From contig DBNK01000028.1 in assembly GCA_002298335.1 (NCBI GenBank), forward strand, positions 43,083 through 107,082: a DNA stretch of 64,000 nt, given 5' to 3'. Below the pieces are notes generated by a model, which was not told the origin of the DNA, ran no database searches, and saw only the letters and a program-made list of their open reading frames with translations. Made by a program: the position numbers and the translations under genes. This stretch comes from Thalassolituus sp. UBA674. GTDB taxonomy: Bacteria > Pseudomonadota > Gammaproteobacteria > Pseudomonadales > Oceanobacteraceae. Positions 63,617 through 64,000 of this stretch are shown here, one piece after another (the first letter of the stretch is position 1; each line of letters opens with the position of its first letter).

Positions 63617-64000
63617 TCACTGAGCGTGGAAGGTGAAATGATCACCTTCGATCTCAGCCACAATGGTGGTTCCGGGTAAGAACCTGCCGGACAGAATATC
63701 CTGCGCCAGCGGGTTCTCGATCCAGCGCTGTACTGCCCGCTTGAGCGGACGGGCGCCGAATACCGGGTCGTAACCAACGTCTACGAGTTTGGCAACAGCT
63801 TCGTCGCTGAGTTCCAGAGACAGGTCTCTTTCTTTCAGGCGGTCACGCAGCAGCTGCAGCTGGATATCCGCGATACCACGGATCTGGTCTTTCTCCAGCG
63901 GATGGAACACCACGGTTTCATCAATCCGGTTAATGAATTCCGGACGGAAGTGTGTCCCAACAATATCCATCACCGCATCGCGCATCACTTCGTATTCGCT
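63617..64000 (-). CDS. clpB: ATP-dependent disaggregase ClpB, C-terminal part
   Basis: The last 127 residues of ClpB; the gene continues beyond 64000. FRPEFINRIDETVVFHPLEKDQI, GYDPVFGARPLKRAVQRWIENPLAQDILSG and the closing basic/Gly region match the second AAA+ domain's sensor-2 (GARPLKR) and C-terminal small domain. ClpB rescues aggregated proteins with DnaK. It has no C-terminal peptidase-binding loop in this part. Confidence 0.94.
   Translation of the reverse strand, partial: SEYEVMRDAVMDIVGTHFRPEFINRIDETVVFHPLEKDQIRGIADIQLQLLRDRLKERDLSLELSDEAVAKLVDVGYDPVFGARPLKRAVQRWIENPLAQDILSGRFLPGTTIVAEIEGDHFTFHAQ

Overview
The window reads as a chromosomal segment of a free-living marine gammaproteobacterium, most likely an Oceanospirillales relative of Thalassolituus/Oleibacter/Bermanella. 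This placement is an inference. It rests on gammaproteobacterial gene orders (dapA-bamC-MBL-purC, ruvCAB-tolQRAB-pal-cpoB, prfB-lysS), an Entner-Doudoroff operon, and a flagellin of about 1,027 residues; giant flagellins are published for Bermanella and Oleibacter. I see no phage, transposase or CRISPR array.

Layout. 1-4 kb: a truncated DmeF-type metal exporter with a His-Asp repeat, ybaK, a cold-shock gene with a long leader, a GNAT, leuE, a cupin, then about 660 bp of gene-free DNA rich in repeats. 4-7 kb: lysS and prfB (programmed frameshift kept), separated by two repeat families. 7-14.7 kb: fliC, flaG and fliD on the minus strand; FliC (1,027 aa) and FliD (1,317 aa) are both giant. 15-29.3 kb: a compact plus-strand run of 14 genes facing away from fliC. 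It encodes a Maf-type flagellin glycosyltransferase, the GDP-linked CMP-legionaminic acid pathway (legB, C, G, I, H, ptmE, legF, an aminotransferase, ptmA), an extra hexapeptide acyltransferase, and an amidotransferase with dedicated HisH- and HisF-like partners that should make an acetamidino sugar.

29-35 kb: a split DUF1214/DUF1254 pair, a large unknown lipoprotein, a secreted thioredoxin-like protein and a POT peptide transporter. 35-42 kb (minus): zwf-pgl-edd-eda plus a glucosylglycerate-phosphorylase-like gene, which would feed glucose-1-phosphate from a compatible solute into the Entner-Doudoroff route. 42-45 kb: galU, a phosphomannomutase gene, and tRNA-Asn and tRNA-Pro. 45-55 kb: envelope and housekeeping genes (FKBP isomerase, lipoproteins, a beta-barrel, purC, an MBL hydrolase, bamC, dapA, an AI-2E family permease, a TusA-like protein, bepA, nadA) and two identical tRNA-Lys genes. 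55.8-64 kb (minus): tolQRAB-pal-cpoB behind ruvCAB, a PrcB-like lipoprotein and the 3' end of clpB.

The most distinctive region is 7-29 kb: an oversized filament protein, an equally oversized cap protein with at least six related insert repeats, and a dedicated machine to decorate flagellin with an amidinated nonulosonic acid. Candidate control elements are two sigma-28 promoters (one with its -10 in the loop of a terminator hairpin) and a -24/-12 (sigma-54-like) element at the head of the glycosylation operon.
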